From positions 7,316,001 to 7,380,000 of the forward strand of contig NZ_CP107947.1 in assembly GCF_036059255.1 (NCBI RefSeq): a DNA stretch of 64,000 bases, given 5' to 3'. The DNA comes from Micromonospora sp. NBC_00389 (lineage in GTDB: Bacteria; Actinomycetota; Actinomycetes; Mycobacteriales; Micromonosporaceae). The position numbers and the translations under genes are program-made. The notes under the pieces were generated by a model. That model was given only the letters and a program-made list of their open reading frames with translations. It ran no database searches and was not told the origin of the DNA. This document shows, one piece after another, positions 1-10,575 of this stretch (position 1 is the stretch's first letter; every line of letters begins with the position of its first letter).

Positions 1-11
1 ACGCCCCCGGA

Positions 12-1547
12 TCAGCGCGCGGCGAGCGGCTGCGCGGCCGGTGCGACCGGGGCCGGCAGCGCCCCGGCACCGCCGAGGTAGCCGTGGATGGCGGCGGCCG
101 CCGCACGCCCCTCGGCGATGGCCCAGACGATCAGGGAGGCGCCCCGGTGCATGTCACCGGCGACGAACACCCCGTCGGCGTCGGCCTGCCAGTCGTCCCG
201 GGCGTCGATGGCGCCCCGATGGTTACGGGTCACCCCGAACTGGGCCAACAGCGGCTGCTCCTCGGTGCCCTCGAAGCCGATCGCCAGCAGCACCAGGTCC
301 GCCGGTAGCTCCCGCTCGGAGCCCGGCACCGCGGTCACCACCCGTCGGCCGTCGCGCTTCTCCACGGTCACCTCGGCGATCCGCACCGCCCGCACCTGGC
401 CGGTGCCGTCGTCCACGAACTCCTGCACCGCCACGGCGAAGACCCGCTCGCCGCCCTCCTCGTGCGCCGGGTAGCTGCGCAGAACCCACGGCCACGTCGG
501 CCACGGGTCCCGCGCCTCGTCGCGCTCCTGCGGCGGCTGCGGGTACAGGTCGAGCTGGTACACGCCAGCGGCGCCCTGCCGGTGCGCGACGCCGAGGCAG
601 TCGGCCGCGGTGTCACCACCGCCGATGATCACCACGTGCTTACCGGCCGCGTCGATCGGGGTGCTGTCGGGCAGCACCGCGACGGACGGCCGGCTCTCGC
701 CGGTGGCGGCGACGTCGGGCTGGCCGGCGGCCGCGGCGGCGACCGCGCGGTTCGCGGCGACCAGGTGCGACATGGCCTGGTGTACGCCGCGCAGCGCCCG
801 GCCCGGGGTCTCCGGGGTGTCCCGGCCCTGCAACGCGCCGCAGGCCAGCAGCACCGCGTCATGTTCTGCGCGCAACTGCTCGGCGGTGACGTCCACCCCG
901 ACGTTCACGCCGGTGCGGAAGCGCACCCCCTCGGCGGTCAGCTGGGCCAGCCGGGCGTCGATGTGCCGCTTCTCCAGCTTGAAGTCGGGGATGCCGTACC
1001 GGAGCAGACCACCGATCGCGTCGTCGCGCTCGTACACCGTCACCGCGTGACCGGCGCGGGCCAACTGCTGGGCGGCGGCCAGGCCGGCGGGCCCGGAACC
1101 GACCACGGCGACCGACCGTCCGGACGGCGCCGGCAACGGGCGGGGTGTGAACCCGCGCGCCGCCGCGGCGTCGGCGATCTCCACCTCGACCTGCTTGATG
1201 GTCACCGGCTGGCCGCCGGCGATGCCCAGCACGCAGGCCGCTTCGCAGGGCGCCGGGCAGAGCCGGCCGGTGAACTCCGGGAAGTTGTTGGTGGCGTGCA
1301 GCGACTCCACCGCGGCGTCCCAGTTGCCGGTACGGACCAGGTCGTTCCAGTCCGGGATCCGGTTGCCCAGTGGGCAGCCGTCGTGGCAGAACGGGATGCC
1401 GCAGTCCATGCACCGGGTGGCCTGCTCGCGGACCAGTTCCTCGCCGGCGGGCGGGTACACCTCACGCCAGTCGCTGATCCGCACCGGCACCGGGCGGCGG
1501 GCCGGCAGTCGCCGGTCGTAGCGCAGGAAACCGTTCGGGTCAGGCAC
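12..1547 (-). CDS. gltD: Glutamate synthase (NADPH) small subunit
   Basis: Small (beta) subunit of NADPH-dependent GOGAT; it takes electrons from NADPH through FAD and Fe-S centres to the large subunit for conversion of glutamine plus 2-oxoglutarate to two glutamates. The N-terminus has the ferredoxin-like Cys set [13 protein letters not shown] (about residues 46-58) and a second cluster CPAPCEAAC. An FAD Rossmann motif [10 protein letters not shown] and an NADPH motif GGGDTAADC follow. The GTG start at 1547 is chosen because AGGAGGTG sits just upstream and the protein then opens with [11 protein letters not shown], typical of GltD; an upstream extension is low quality. It overlaps the end of gltB by 8 nt, so translation is probably coupled. 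Length 511 aa, normal for the family. Confidence 0.96.
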   Translation of the reverse strand: MPDPNGFLRYDRRLPARRPVPVRISDWREVYPPAGEELVREQATRCMDCGIPFCHDGCPLGNRIPDWNDLVRTGNWDAAVESLHATNNFPEFTGRLCPAPCEAACVLGIAGGQPVTIKQVEVEIADAAAARGFTPRPLPAPSGRSVAVVGSGPAGLAAAQQLARAGHAVTVYERDDAIGGLLRYGIPDFKLEKRHIDARLAQLTAEGVRFRTGVNVGVDVTAEQLRAEHDAVLLACGALQGRDTPETPGRALRGVHQAMSHLVAANRAVAAAAAGQPDVAATGESRPSVAVLPDSTPIDAAGKHVVIIGGGDTAADCLGVAHRQGAAGVYQLDLYPQPPQERDEARDPWPTWPWVLRSYPAHEEGGERVFAVAVQEFVDDGTGQVRAVRIAEVTVEKRDGRRVVTAVPGSERELPADLVLLAIGFEGTEEQPLLAQFGVTRNHRGAIDARDDWQADADGVFVAGDMHRGASLIVWAIAEGRAAAAAIHGYLGGAGALPAPVAPAAQPLAAR

Positions 1548-4500
1548 GTGCCACCTCCTGGGCAGCCGCCCGCGGGGCGGACGGCACCGGCGCGGCCGAG
1601 GGCACACTCAGTGCACTCATCACCGCGTCGTCGACATCGCGGCCGGCGGCTTCGGCGGCCCGCATGATCTCCAGCACCCGGCGGTAGTCGCGGGGCACCA
1701 CTGCGGTGAACTCGGCCACCGCCTCCGGCCAGCGCTTGAGCAACTCCTCGGCGACCGCCGACCCGGTCTCGGCCACGTGTCGCTGGACCAGCTCGTGCAG
1801 CAGCGTCTGCTCCTGCTCACCCAGCGGCGCCAGGTCGACCAGCTCCGCGTTGACCCGGGCCCGGTCCAGCTGGTGCACGAACGCCGTGCCACCGGACATC
1901 CCGGCGGCGAAGTTGCGGCCGGTCGCGCCGAGCACCACCACCGTTCCGCCGGTCATGTACTCGCATCCGTGGTCGCCGACACCCTCGACCACAGCGACCG
2001 CGCCCGAGTTGCGCACCGCGAACCGCTCCCCCACCCGGCCGCGCAGGAAGACCTCACCGCCGGTGGCGCCGTACAGGATGGTGTTGCCGGCGATGATCTG
2101 GTCCTCGGCCCGATGGCCCGGCTCGGCGTCGTTGTCGAGGAACGGGGCGGCCGCGTCCGGACGGACGATGATCCGCCCGCCGGAGAGGCCCTTGCCCACG
2201 TAGTCGTTGGCGTCGCCGTGCAGCCGCAGGGTCACCCCGCGCGGCAGGAACGCGCCGAACGACTGCCCGGCGGTGCCGTGCAGCACGAACTCGATGGTGT
2301 CGTCGGGCAGGCCGGCGCCGCCGTAGCGGCGGGTCACCTCGCCGCCGAGCATCGCGCCGACGCTGCGGTGCTCGTTGCGCACCGCCACCTCGACCCGCAC
2401 CGGCGCGCCATCGGACAGCGCCGGACGGGCGAGCGCGATCAGCTCGTTGTCCAGGGCGTGCTCAAGGCCGTGGTCCTGAGCGCGCACGCCACGCCGGGCG
2501 GCGCCGGCGGGCAGCTCCGGCAGGTGCAGGACGGGCGCCAGGTCCAGCCCGTGCGCCTTCCAGTGCGTCACCGCCGAGGCCACGTCGAGCAGCTCTGTCT
2601 GCCCGATCGCCTCCTCGATCGACCGGAAGCCCAGCTCGGCCAGGTACCCGCGGACCTCCTCGGCGAGGAACAGGAAGAAGTTCTCCACGAACTCGGGAGT
2701 GCCGGTGAACCGCTCCCGCAGCGCCGGGTTCTGGGTGGCGATGCCGACCGGACAGGTGTCCAGGTGGCAGACCCGCATCATCACGCAGCCGGCGACGATC
2801 AGCGGCGCGGTGGCGAAGCCGAACTCCTCCGCGCCGAGCAGCGCCGCGATCAGCACGTCCCGGCCGGTCTTGAGCTGGCCGTCGACCTGCACGGTGACCC
2901 GGTCGCGCAACTTGTTGAGCAGCAGCGTCTGCTGCGCCTCGGCCAGGCCCAGCTCCCACGGGGTGCCGGCGTGCTTGAGCGAGTTCAGCGGTGACGCGCC
3001 CGTGCCGCCGTCGTGGCCGGAGATCAGGATGACGTCGGCCTTGAGCTTGGCGACACCGGCAGCGACGGTGCCCACGCCGACCTCGCTGACCAGCTTGACG
3101 TGCACCCGGGCGGCCGGGTTGACGCACTTCAGATCGTGCACCAGCTGGGCGAGGTCCTCGATGGAGTAGATGTCGTGGTGCGGCGGCGGGGAGATCAGGC
3201 CGACGCCCGGGGTGGCGTGCCGGGTCCGGGCGATCCACGGCCAGACCTTGTTGCCGGGGAGCTGACCGCCCTCACCCGGCTTGGCGCCCTGGGCCATCTT
3301 GATCTGGATGTCGTCGGCGTTGACCAGGTATTCGCTGGTGACGCCGAACCGGCCGCTGGCGATCTGCTTGACCGCGGAGCGGCGGGCCGGGTCGTGCAGC
3401 CGATCGACGTCCTCGCCGCCCTCACCGGTGTTGGACTTGCCGCCGAGCCGGTTCATGGCGATGGCGAGCGTCTCGTGCGCCTCGGCGGAGATCGACCCGT
3501 ACGACATGGCGCCGGTGGCGAACCTCTTGACGATCTCGGTGGCCGGCTCGACCTCCTCGATCGGCACCGCCGGGCGGACCCCGGTACGCAGGGTGAACAG
3601 CCCGCGCAGCGAGCCGGCCTGCGCGGCGAGCGCGTCGACCTTCGCCGTGTACTGCCGGAAGACGTCGTACTGCCGGCTGCGGGTGGCGTGCTGGAGCAGG
3701 AAGACCGTCTCCGGGTTGAACAGGTGCAGCTCACCCTCGCGGCGCCACTGGTACTCGCCGCCGACCTCCAGCCGGTCGGAGGTCGGGGTGCCGGCCGGCG
3801 GCCAGGCCAGCGCGTGCCGGGCGGCCACCTCGGTGTGGACGCCGGCGAGCCCCACCCCGCCGATCCGGCTGGGGGTGCCTCGGAAGTAGCGCTCGACCAG
3901 CCGCTTGTCCAGCCCGACCGCCTCGAAGACCTGCGCACCGCAGTACGACGAGACCGTCGAGATGCCCATCTTCGACATGATCTTCAGGACGCCCTTGCCG
4001 AGCGCCTTGGCGAAGTTGCGCACCGCCGCGGCGGGCTCGACGCCGACCAGCGTGCCCGTGGAGATCATGTCCTCCACCGACTCGAAGGCCAGGTACGGGT
4101 TGACCGCCGCCGCGCCGTAGCCGATCAGCACCGCCGCGTGGTGCACCTCGCGGCAGTCGCCCGACTCCACGATCAGCGCCGCCTGCGTGCGGGTCTGCTC
4201 GCGGACCAGGTGCTGGTGCACGGCGGCGGTGAGCAGCAACGACGGGATCGGCGCCAGGTCGGCGTTGGAGTCCCGGTCGGAGAGCACCAGGATGCGGACG
4301 CCGTCCTCGATGGCCTCGGAGACGTGCCGGCAGATCTCGGTCAGCCGCGCCTTGATGCCGGCAGCGCCATCCCGGATGCGGTACAGCCCGGAGACCCGGA
4401 CCGCCTTGAAGCCCGGCAGGTCGCCGTCCTCGTCGATGGAGAGGATCTTCGCCAGCTCGTCGTTGTCGATCACCGGGTGCGGCAGCACGATCTGCCGGCA

Positions 4501-6225
4501 GCTCGCCGCGCCCGGGTCGAGCAGGTTGCCCTCCGGCCCGATGGTCGACGCCAGGCTGGTGACCAGCTCCTCCCGGATGGCGTCCAGCGGTGGGTTGGTG
4601 ACCTGGGCGAAGAGCTGGTGGAAGTAGTCGTAGAGCAGCCGTGGCCGGGTGGACAGCGGCGAGATCGGGGTGTCCGTGCCCATCGAGCCGAGCGGCTCGG
4701 CGCCGGTACGGGCCATCGGCGCGAGCAGGATCTTCAGCTCCTCCTCGCTGTAGCCGAAGGTCTGCTGGCGGCGGCGGACCGAGTCGTGCGTGTAGACGAT
4801 GTGCTTGCGGGCAGGCAGGTCGTCCAGCTCGATCAGCCCGGCGTGCAGCCACTCGCCGTACGGCTGCGCGGCGGCCAACTCGGACTTGATCTCCTCGTCG
4901 TGCACGATCCGGCCGGCGACGGTGTCGACCAGGAACATCTTCCCCGGCTGGAGCCGCCCCTTGGCGACCACCCGGGCCGGGTCGAGGTCCAGCACGCCCG
5001 CCTCGGAGCCGAGCACCACAAGCCCGTCGTCGGTCTGCCACCAGCGCCCCGGGCGCAGCCCGTTACGGTCCAGCACCGCGCCGACGATCTCGCCGTCGGT
5101 GAAGGCCACCGACGCCGGCCCGTCCCAGGGCTCCATGAGGCTGGCGTGGAAGCGGTAGAAGGCCCGCTTGTCCGGCTGCATGCCGGGATCGTTCTCCCAC
5201 GCCTCGGGGATCATCATGAGCACCGCGTGCGGCAGACTCCGCCCGGCCAGGTGCAGCAGCTCCAGGACCTCGTCGAAGTTCGCCGAGTCGGAGGCGCCGG
5301 GGGTGCAGACCGGGAAGACCCGCCGGAGGTTGCCCGGCACGTTCGGCGAGCGCAGCAGCGCTTCGCGGGCCTGCATCCAGTTGCGGTTGCCGCGGATCGT
5401 GTTGATCTCGCCGTTGTGGGCGATGAACCGGTACGGGTGCGCCAGCGGCCAGGAGGGGAACGTGTTGGTGGAGAACCGCGAGTGCACCAGCGCGATCGCG
5501 CTGTCCACCCGCTCGTCGCGCAGGTCCGGGTAGAACGCCGGCAGCTGGTCGGGGGTGAGCATGCCCTTGTAGACCATGGTCCGGCTGGACAGCGACGGGA
5601 AGTACGCCGGCACGCCCCGCTCGGCGGTCTCCCGCTCGGCCTGCTTGCGCAGGCAGAAGGCCACCCGGTCCAGCTCGACGCCGCGCAGCGCGGAACCGGC
5701 CGGCCCGGCAGGCGAGTCGGTGAGCCGGTGCGCGGCCAGGAAGATCTGCCGCACCCGGGGCATCGCCGCCAGGGCGGTCTCGCCGAGCCCGGTCGGATCG
5801 ATCGGCACGTCCCGCCAGCCGAGCAGGTCGGCCCCTTCGACCAGCGCGTACTTCTCGACCACCCGACGGGCGCGGGCCTCGGCGCCGTCGTCGTCGGGCA
5901 GGAAGACCAGGCCGGTGGCGTACTCGCCGGCCGGGGGCAGCGCGACGCCGGCCACCGCACGCAGGAACGCGTCCGGGACCTGGATCATGATGCCCGCGCC
6001 GTCGCCGGTGTTGGGCTCCGCGCCACGAGCACCGCGATGGTCCAGCCGGCAGAGCGCGCCGAGCCCGTTGGCGACGACCGAGTGCGAACGCCGGCCGTAC
6101 AGGTCCGCCACGAAGGCAACCCCGCAGGCGTCGTGCTCCTGCGCCGGGTCGTAGAGGCCCTGGGCGGGTGGCCGGGGGCCGGGCATCGGGGACGCCTGCG
6201 GGCTGTGCGGGTACGGAAAGGCCAC
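1540..6225 (-). CDS. gltB: Glutamate synthase large subunit
   Basis: Large (alpha) subunit of glutamate synthase. Domains in order: Ntn-type glutaminase with the nucleophile Cys34 in HDACGVAF after a 33-residue leader that should be cleaved, a central domain, the FMN and 3Fe-4S synthase domain (GEGGED, then [15 protein letters not shown]) and a C-terminal glycine-rich beta-helix ([17 protein letters not shown]). Length 1561 aa, as expected. I chose the GTG at 6225 because AGGAGG lies 4 nt upstream; an in-frame GTG at 6243 would add six residues. It is the first gene of gltBD. Confidence 0.96.
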   Translation of the reverse strand: MAFPYPHSPQASPMPGPRPPAQGLYDPAQEHDACGVAFVADLYGRRSHSVVANGLGALCRLDHRGARGAEPNTGDGAGIMIQVPDAFLRAVAGVALPPAGEYATGLVFLPDDDGAEARARRVVEKYALVEGADLLGWRDVPIDPTGLGETALAAMPRVRQIFLAAHRLTDSPAGPAGSALRGVELDRVAFCLRKQAERETAERGVPAYFPSLSSRTMVYKGMLTPDQLPAFYPDLRDERVDSAIALVHSRFSTNTFPSWPLAHPYRFIAHNGEINTIRGNRNWMQAREALLRSPNVPGNLRRVFPVCTPGASDSANFDEVLELLHLAGRSLPHAVLMMIPEAWENDPGMQPDKRAFYRFHASLMEPWDGPASVAFTDGEIVGAVLDRNGLRPGRWWQTDDGLVVLGSEAGVLDLDPARVVAKGRLQPGKMFLVDTVAGRIVHDEEIKSELAAAQPYGEWLHAGLIELDDLPARKHIVYTHDSVRRRQQTFGYSEEELKILLAPMARTGAEPLGSMGTDTPISPLSTRPRLLYDYFHQLFAQVTNPPLDAIREELVTSLASTIGPEGNLLDPGAASCRQIVLPHPVIDNDELAKILSIDEDGDLPGFKAVRVSGLYRIRDGAAGIKARLTEICRHVSEAIEDGVRILVLSDRDSNADLAPIPSLLLTAAVHQHLVREQTRTQAALIVESGDCREVHHAAVLIGYGAAAVNPYLAFESVEDMISTGTLVGVEPAAAVRNFAKALGKGVLKIMSKMGISTVSSYCGAQVFEAVGLDKRLVERYFRGTPSRIGGVGLAGVHTEVAARHALAWPPAGTPTSDRLEVGGEYQWRREGELHLFNPETVFLLQHATRSRQYDVFRQYTAKVDALAAQAGSLRGLFTLRTGVRPAVPIEEVEPATEIVKRFATGAMSYGSISAEAHETLAIAMNRLGGKSNTGEGGEDVDRLHDPARRSAVKQIASGRFGVTSEYLVNADDIQIKMAQGAKPGEGGQLPGNKVWPWIARTRHATPGVGLISPPPHHDIYSIEDLAQLVHDLKCVNPAARVHVKLVSEVGVGTVAAGVAKLKADVILISGHDGGTGASPLNSLKHAGTPWELGLAEAQQTLLLNKLRDRVTVQVDGQLKTGRDVLIAALLGAEEFGFATAPLIVAGCVMMRVCHLDTCPVGIATQNPALRERFTGTPEFVENFFLFLAEEVRGYLAELGFRSIEEAIGQTELLDVASAVTHWKAHGLDLAPVLHLPELPAGAARRGVRAQDHGLEHALDNELIALARPALSDGAPVRVEVAVRNEHRSVGAMLGGEVTRRYGGAGLPDDTIEFVLHGTAGQSFGAFLPRGVTLRLHGDANDYVGKGLSGGRIIVRPDAAAPFLDNDAEPGHRAEDQIIAGNTILYGATGGEVFLRGRVGERFAVRNSGAVAVVEGVGDHGCEYMTGGTVVVLGATGRNFAAGMSGGTAFVHQLDRARVNAELVDLAPLGEQEQTLLHELVQRHVAETGSAVAEELLKRWPEAVAEFTAVVPRDYRRVLEIMRAAEAAGRDVDDAVMSALSVPSAAPVPSAPRAAAQEVARA

Positions 6226-6289
6226 CGGGCCTCCTGTCGTCACTCAGGTTGGATCATGGTGGGGACGACGTCGGCCCGTGGGTCTATTG

Positions 6290-6295
6290 AGTCTA
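6290..6295 (-). promoter_or_regulatory. Possible -10 box of gltBD
   Basis: On the minus strand TAGACT lies about 65 nt upstream of the gltB start, leaving a leader of roughly 55-60 nt. I see no clear -35. The 6226-6369 gap is shared with the divergent acetyltransferase gene. Confidence 0.4.
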
Positions 6296-6357
6296 CGTTA
6301 GGGCGACGGGCGCAAGGCCACTCAAGATTGATCACACCGTCCAGAGTCTGGGACGTG

Positions 6358-6363
6358 TAGTCT
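6358..6363 (+). promoter_or_regulatory. -10 box for leaderless acetyltransferase gene
   Basis: TAGTCT ends 6 nt before the GTG start at 6370, the spacing at which actinobacterial leaderless transcripts begin on the start codon itself. There is no Shine-Dalgarno sequence in the gap, which fits. Confidence 0.5.
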
Positions 6364-6369
6364 CGCGCG

Positions 6370-7215
6370 GTGGATCCGCTGAACAAGGACATCTTCGACC
6401 GGTTGGAACGCTTCTACGACGCGGTGCCCCGCGACGTCGCCGGTGTCGAAGAGCATGGCGGTCTGGTGCTGTTCGTCCGCGATGGTGCCGGCTGGCCGTT
6501 CTACGCCCGGCCCCGGATCGACGCCACCGAGCCGCCGTCACTGGCCGACGTGACCTCGGTCCGCGAGCGGCAGCGGGAGCTGGGCCTGCCGGAGGCCTTC
6601 GAGTGGGTGCACGAGACCAACCCGGAGCTGCTGGCGGTGGCCCGCTCGGCGGGGCTGAACGTGCTGGAGGCGCCGCTGATGGTGCTCGACCCGGCCGCGC
6701 TGCCCGACCCGGCGACGCTGTCCGACGTACCGGTGCGGGTGCTGGCGGCGGACTCACCCGGCTTCGCCGCCGACGTGGCCGGTCGGCGGGCGGTGGCCGC
6801 CGTGTCGTTCGCCGCCGCCGGTACCGAACGTGGCGACGCCGGCCCGGCCGAGCGGGACGCCGCGGTCACCGAGCTGGAGCAGGCCGCGCTGGACGAGGAG
6901 CGAACCCGGATCGCCGACGGCCGGCGGATCTCCGTCCTGGCCGGCACGCCGACCGAGGGTGCGCTGGCCAGCGGCATGGCGATGCGGGTGGGCGACGTCG
7001 CCGAGATCGCCGGGGTGGCCACCCTGCCGGCCGCCCGGCGGCGCGGACTGGGCGCCGCGCTGACCGCCACCCTGGCCCGGGAGCTGCTCGCCGCCGGCAC
7101 CGACCTGGTCTTCCTCTCCGCGGGCAGTACGGAGATCGCCCGGGTCTACCTGCGGGTCGGCTTCCGCCGCATCGGCACCGCCTGCATCGCCGAACCCGCC
7201 GCCCTCATCCCCTGA
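6370..7215 (+). CDS. GNAT family N-acetyltransferase
   Basis: 281-residue protein. The C-terminal half has the acetyl-CoA-binding pattern of GNAT enzymes: VAEIAGVATLPAARRRGLGAALTA (Q/RxxGxG/A-like loop, about residues 215-240), then FLSAGSTEIARVYLRVGFRRIG. The N-terminal half (DRLERFYDAVPR...FYARPRID) is typical of actinobacterial GNAT proteins of unknown substrate. It is divergent from gltB and probably leaderless (TAGTCT 6 nt upstream of the GTG). Substrate unknown; family call is firm. Confidence 0.85.
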   Translation: MDPLNKDIFDRLERFYDAVPRDVAGVEEHGGLVLFVRDGAGWPFYARPRIDATEPPSLADVTSVRERQRELGLPEAFEWVHETNPELLAVARSAGLNVLEAPLMVLDPAALPDPATLSDVPVRVLAADSPGFAADVAGRRAVAAVSFAAAGTERGDAGPAERDAAVTELEQAALDEERTRIADGRRISVLAGTPTEGALASGMAMRVGDVAEIAGVATLPAARRRGLGAALTATLARELLAAGTDLVFLSAGSTEIARVYLRVGFRRIGTACIAEPAALIP

Positions 7216-7260
7216 CCCGTCCCCCGGTCACCCGCCGGATCGGCGCGCGCCCGTATCGGG

Positions 7261-8448
7261 TCAGGTTGGCGGGCGCCACTGGGCGGCCGACGCGGCGGCG
7301 CTGGACAGCAGCCGCGAGTTGATCGTGCCGAGTGCGGCGTCCCGGGCGCGCAACGCCAGCCGGCCCCGGGTCTGGAGCACCGCCGACATCCGCCGGGTCT
7401 GCCGGACCACGGTCGCCGCCCGGGGGCGGCGCACCCGGTCGTACGCCTGCACAGCGTCGGGCAACCGGGACTCGCGCAGCAGGGAGGCGAGCGTGGCGGC
7501 GTCCTCGAAGGCGAGGCAGGCACCCTGGCCGAGGTGCGGCGGCATGGCGTGCGCCGCGTCGCCGAGCAGCACCACCCCGCCCGGGCCGACCGGGAAGCCG
7601 TACGTGCGGGGCAGCGGGCGCAGTTCGCGGACCTCCTGCTGGACCAGGTCGGTCGGGTCGGTGGCGTCGAGGAGCGCACCGATCGGGTCCGGCCAGCCGG
7701 CGTACCAGCGGCGCAGCAGGGCGAGTTGGATCTCCGGCGGCTCCGGGCGAGGCGCGCCGGCGGCGGTGGCCACCCAGTAGATGCCGCCCCGGGTGGAGCC
7801 GCCCGAGGAGCCACGCTCGCCCAGCGACGCGGCCACGAACCGGTAGCCCGCGCCGAGGACCTCCCCGGCGACCGGCTGGTCGGCGGGCAGCCGGGGCGCC
7901 CGGTACCAGGGAATGACGGCCCGCCATGCGGCGCAGCCGGAGCTGACCACGCGGGATTCCGGGGCGAGCTGGCGGCGAATGCCGCTGTCCGTGCCGTCGG
8001 CGGCGACCACCAGGTCGGCCTCGATGGTGTGCCGTCCGTCGCCGACCGCCGGGCGCTGGCCCGGGTCAACCCGGACGTGGCGCACGGTCACCCCGGTCCG
8101 CAGATCGACCCGGTCGCCGAGCCCGGCGATCAGCGCGTCGTGCAGGTCCTCGCGGTGCACCACCACCGGCATCCGGTCGGCCGGGGTGGGTCGGGGCTGC
8201 ACCAGCCAGTGCCCGTCCGGGCGGCGGACCCCGCCGTCGGGCAACGGGGTGGCGATCGCGGTCAGGCCATCGCCGAGGCCGAGGGCCTGCAACGCGCGGA
8301 CACCGTTGGGCCAGAGCACCATGGCGGTCGGCTCAGGGCGGACCCGCTCGGCGCGTTCCAGCACGGTGACCTGCCAACCGGAGCGGGCCAGCGCGCCGGC
8401 CATCGCGAGGCCACCGACCCCGGCGCCGACCACCACCGCGCTTCGCAT
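7261..8448 (-). CDS. FAD-dependent monooxygenase (aromatic hydroxylase type)
   Basis: 395-residue flavoprotein of the PHBH/UbiH type. It has the N-terminal dinucleotide fold GAGVGGLAMAGAL (residues 7-19), the ribose-binding E31 in LERAERVRPE, the mid-protein VVAADGTDSGIRRQL (DG motif) and the late FAD motif LLGDAAHAMPPHLGQG. The likely reaction is NAD(P)H-dependent hydroxylation of a small aromatic or similar substrate. It starts 15 nt after the lgt stop, so the two are probably cotranscribed, but no functional link to lipoprotein processing is evident. Substrate cannot be told from sequence. Confidence 0.88.
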   Translation of the reverse strand: MRSAVVVGAGVGGLAMAGALARSGWQVTVLERAERVRPEPTAMVLWPNGVRALQALGLGDGLTAIATPLPDGGVRRPDGHWLVQPRPTPADRMPVVVHREDLHDALIAGLGDRVDLRTGVTVRHVRVDPGQRPAVGDGRHTIEADLVVAADGTDSGIRRQLAPESRVVSSGCAAWRAVIPWYRAPRLPADQPVAGEVLGAGYRFVAASLGERGSSGGSTRGGIYWVATAAGAPRPEPPEIQLALLRRWYAGWPDPIGALLDATDPTDLVQQEVRELRPLPRTYGFPVGPGGVVLLGDAAHAMPPHLGQGACLAFEDAATLASLLRESRLPDAVQAYDRVRRPRAATVVRQTRRMSAVLQTRGRLALRARDAALGTINSRLLSSAAASAAQWRPPT

Positions 8449-8463
8449 CGGTGCCGCCCCCGC

Positions 8464-9645
8464 TCAGCTGTCCCGGTCGGTGGGGCGGGCGCCTGCGGCG
8501 TCGGCCCGGTCCTCGCGGGGTTCCGGCGTACCGTCCGCGGCCGGGTCGTCGGTCGACGAGTCGTCGCCGGGTGCCCGCCCGTCGAGCGGCTCACCGTCAT
8601 CCGGCCGGGCGTCGTCGGCCGGCTCGGGCGGCAGCACGCCACTGTCCCGCCAGGCCTGGTACTGCTCCTCGCTGACCACGCGGTAGCCCTCCGGCGCGGC
8701 GGCCTTCGCGCCCGCCTCCCGCTCGGAGAGGTCGACCTGGGACAGGTCGGACGTGGTGGGTGGGGTCGGCGTCGCCGCCGCGCCGAGCGGGATCAGGTAA
8801 TCCCGGGGACCGCGGACCCGCACGAAGTAGATCAACGCGCCGAGGAAGACCAGGGCGGCGGTCCAGACGTTGAGCCGGACGCCGAGGATCTGGTTCGCCT
8901 CGTCGGTGCGCATCAGCTCGATCCAGAACCGGCCAGCGGTGTAGCCCATTACGTAGAGCGCGAACGCCCGGCCCCGGCCGAGCCGCAGCCGCCGGTCGAG
9001 GATGAGGACCAGCGCGACCACGCCGAGGTTCCACAGCGCCTCGTAGAGGAAGGTCGGCTGGTAGAGGCCCGGTTCGAGGATCGGTTGGCCGGCGTCGTCG
9101 CGCAGCGCGTGGCCCGGGTTGTCCGGATCCATCCGGTGGATCTCCAGACCCCACGGCAGGGTGGTCCGGCCGCCGAACAGCTCGTTGTTGAACCAGTTGC
9201 CGAACCGGCCGACCGCCTGGGCCAACGCCAACCCGGGGGCCACTGCGTCGGCCACCACGCCGAACGGGATGCCCAACTGCCGGGCCGCGATCCAGGCGCC
9301 GACCGCGCCACCCGCGACCGCACCCCAGATGCCGAGGCCGCCCTCCCAGATGGCGAACGCCTTCATCGGGTCACCGCCAGCGCCGAAGTACTTCTCGGGG
9401 GAGGTGATCACGTGGTAGATCCGGGCGCCGATGATGCCGGCGGGCACCGCCCAGACGGCGATGTCGAGCACCGCGCCGGGCGCGACGCCGCGCTGGCGCA
9501 GCCGGCGCTCGGTCACCCAGCAGGCGAGCACGATGCCGATGATGATGCACAGCGCGTACGCCCGGATCGGCACCGGCCCGAGCTGCCAGACTGCGGTGCT
9601 GGGACTGGGCAGGGCCGCCTGGGGGGACAGCGGGGCGAGGTTCAC
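8464..9645 (-). CDS. lgt: Prolipoprotein diacylglyceryl transferase
   Basis: Integral membrane enzyme that moves the diacylglyceryl group from phosphatidylglycerol to the lipobox cysteine of prolipoproteins, before LspA acts (lspA is also in this window, 51036-51653). The family signature GRFGNWFNNELFGG is present, along with WEGGLGIWGAVAGG, YQPTFLYEALWNL and GRFWIELMRTDE. About seven hydrophobic segments are followed by a long acidic, probably cytoplasmic tail (roughly residues 290-393) without a known domain. Start: GTG at 9645, because it places VNLAPLSPQ ahead of the first membrane segment and a TAGCGT box lies 8 nt upstream; a start at 9705 would add 20 poor residues. Confidence 0.95.
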   Translation of the reverse strand: MNLAPLSPQAALPSPSTAVWQLGPVPIRAYALCIIIGIVLACWVTERRLRQRGVAPGAVLDIAVWAVPAGIIGARIYHVITSPEKYFGAGGDPMKAFAIWEGGLGIWGAVAGGAVGAWIAARQLGIPFGVVADAVAPGLALAQAVGRFGNWFNNELFGGRTTLPWGLEIHRMDPDNPGHALRDDAGQPILEPGLYQPTFLYEALWNLGVVALVLILDRRLRLGRGRAFALYVMGYTAGRFWIELMRTDEANQILGVRLNVWTAALVFLGALIYFVRVRGPRDYLIPLGAAATPTPPTTSDLSQVDLSEREAGAKAAAPEGYRVVSEEQYQAWRDSGVLPPEPADDARPDDGEPLDGRAPGDDSSTDDPAADGTPEPREDRADAAGARPTDRDS

Positions 9646-9653
9646 GGGTGCAC

Positions 9654-9659
9654 ACGCTA
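9654..9659 (-). promoter_or_regulatory. Possible -10 box of lgt
   Basis: TAGCGT on the minus strand lies 8 nt before the GTG of lgt, giving a transcript with almost no leader. No Shine-Dalgarno sequence is visible. Confidence 0.35.
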
Positions 9660-9746
9660 CCGCTGTACACCCCCGAAGCGGCACCCCGGGCCGCTTCCCG
9701 CTCATGTCGGTGACTTCTGGTTTGCGCCGCCGTACGCTCTTTGTCC

Positions 9747-10337
9747 ATGAGCGCGCTCATCGGGGCGGTCGCCGCGGTCGTCACCGACGACGCCGGCCGG
9801 GTGCTGCTCTGCCGGCAGGGCCGGGGCGAACGCCGGTACGCGTTACCCGGCGGGCGGCTGCGCCCGGCGGAGAGCCCCGTCCGGGCGGCGCTGCGGGACA
9901 TCCGCGCCGAGACCGGCTGGGAGATCGAGCTGGTCGACCTGGTCGGCATCTACCACGTGGTGAGCCCTCCAGTGAGCACGGCGGCCGGGCGTGCCGGCCC
10001 GCTGCCGGACGTCCTGGTGCACGTGTTCCGGGCCCGCGCGGCCGAGGTCCGACCGACCGCCGACCCGCCGCCGGGTTGCCTGCTGTCCTGGCACCTTCCC
10101 GCCGCGCTGCCCGAGGCGGTCACCCCGCTCACCCGGGCCGCCGTCACCGACGCGCTGGCCGGCCGCTCCGGCGTGCTGCGTGACGCCCGGTGGGCGCCCA
10201 GCACCGTCGACCCCGCCGACGAGCCGGCGGACGGCCCCAGCGGCCAGGCGGCGGACGGCCACGATGGGCGGCCAGGGGCGGGGCAGCCACCGGAGCAGCG
10301 CGGCGAAGCGGCGTCGGACCCTTCGCTACGCCCCTGA
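9747..10337 (+). CDS. Nudix hydrolase-fold protein with altered Nudix box
   Basis: 196 residues. The N-terminal Nudix fold (residues 1-130) carries the box GRLRPAESPVRAALRDIRAE at 36-55. Against the consensus GX5EX7REUXEEXGU it keeps G36, E42, R50, E55 and G57 but has Asp51 for the Glu after Arg and Ala54 for the first Glu of the EE pair, so metal binding may be reduced. The C-terminal 65 residues are polar and Pro/Gly-rich without a domain. ATG at 9747 is preferred over an in-frame TTG two codons earlier; a TACGCT box 8 nt upstream suggests a near-leaderless mRNA. It converges on trpA. Confidence 0.8.
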   Translation: MSALIGAVAAVVTDDAGRVLLCRQGRGERRYALPGGRLRPAESPVRAALRDIRAETGWEIELVDLVGIYHVVSPPVSTAAGRAGPLPDVLVHVFRARAAEVRPTADPPPGCLLSWHLPAALPEAVTPLTRAAVTDALAGRSGVLRDARWAPSTVDPADEPADGPSGQAADGHDGRPGAGQPPEQRGEAASDPSLRP

Positions 10338-10435
10338 GCACGGCGGAACCGTCCGACAGTCAGCTCTCCCGCAGCCGTTGCGGGGTCGTCGGGTCCAGTG
10401 GGTGCCTCGACCCGGTGGGCATCACCCTGTCGAGC

Positions 10436-10472
10436 CTGATACCTGTGAGTCATAATGACTCACAGGTATCAG
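10436..10472. terminator. Long perfect inverted repeat between convergent genes
   Basis: CTGATACCTGTGAGTCAT, one A, then its exact reverse complement: 18-bp arms around position 10454, and the symmetry continues outwards with one mismatch (GAG/CTC). It is AT-rich in a GC-rich region and lies between the Nudix stop and the trpA stop. The position fits a bidirectional terminator; no T-run follows on either strand. An operator or an extruded cruciform site is the alternative. Confidence 0.5.
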
Positions 10473-10575
10473 CCTCAAAAGACAGATATGCCCGGTGCGC
10501 GCCACGCCGGACGGCTGATCCTGAGCCGCACGGACCACAGCGCGAAACAGCGGGTCAGGGTGCCGAGCGCCAGCC

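Noticed and set aside
3013..6360. A 1115-codon open frame on the plus strand across gltB
   Set aside because: It is the complement of strongly conserved gltB codons; long antisense frames are common in GC-rich DNA and its product has no domains.
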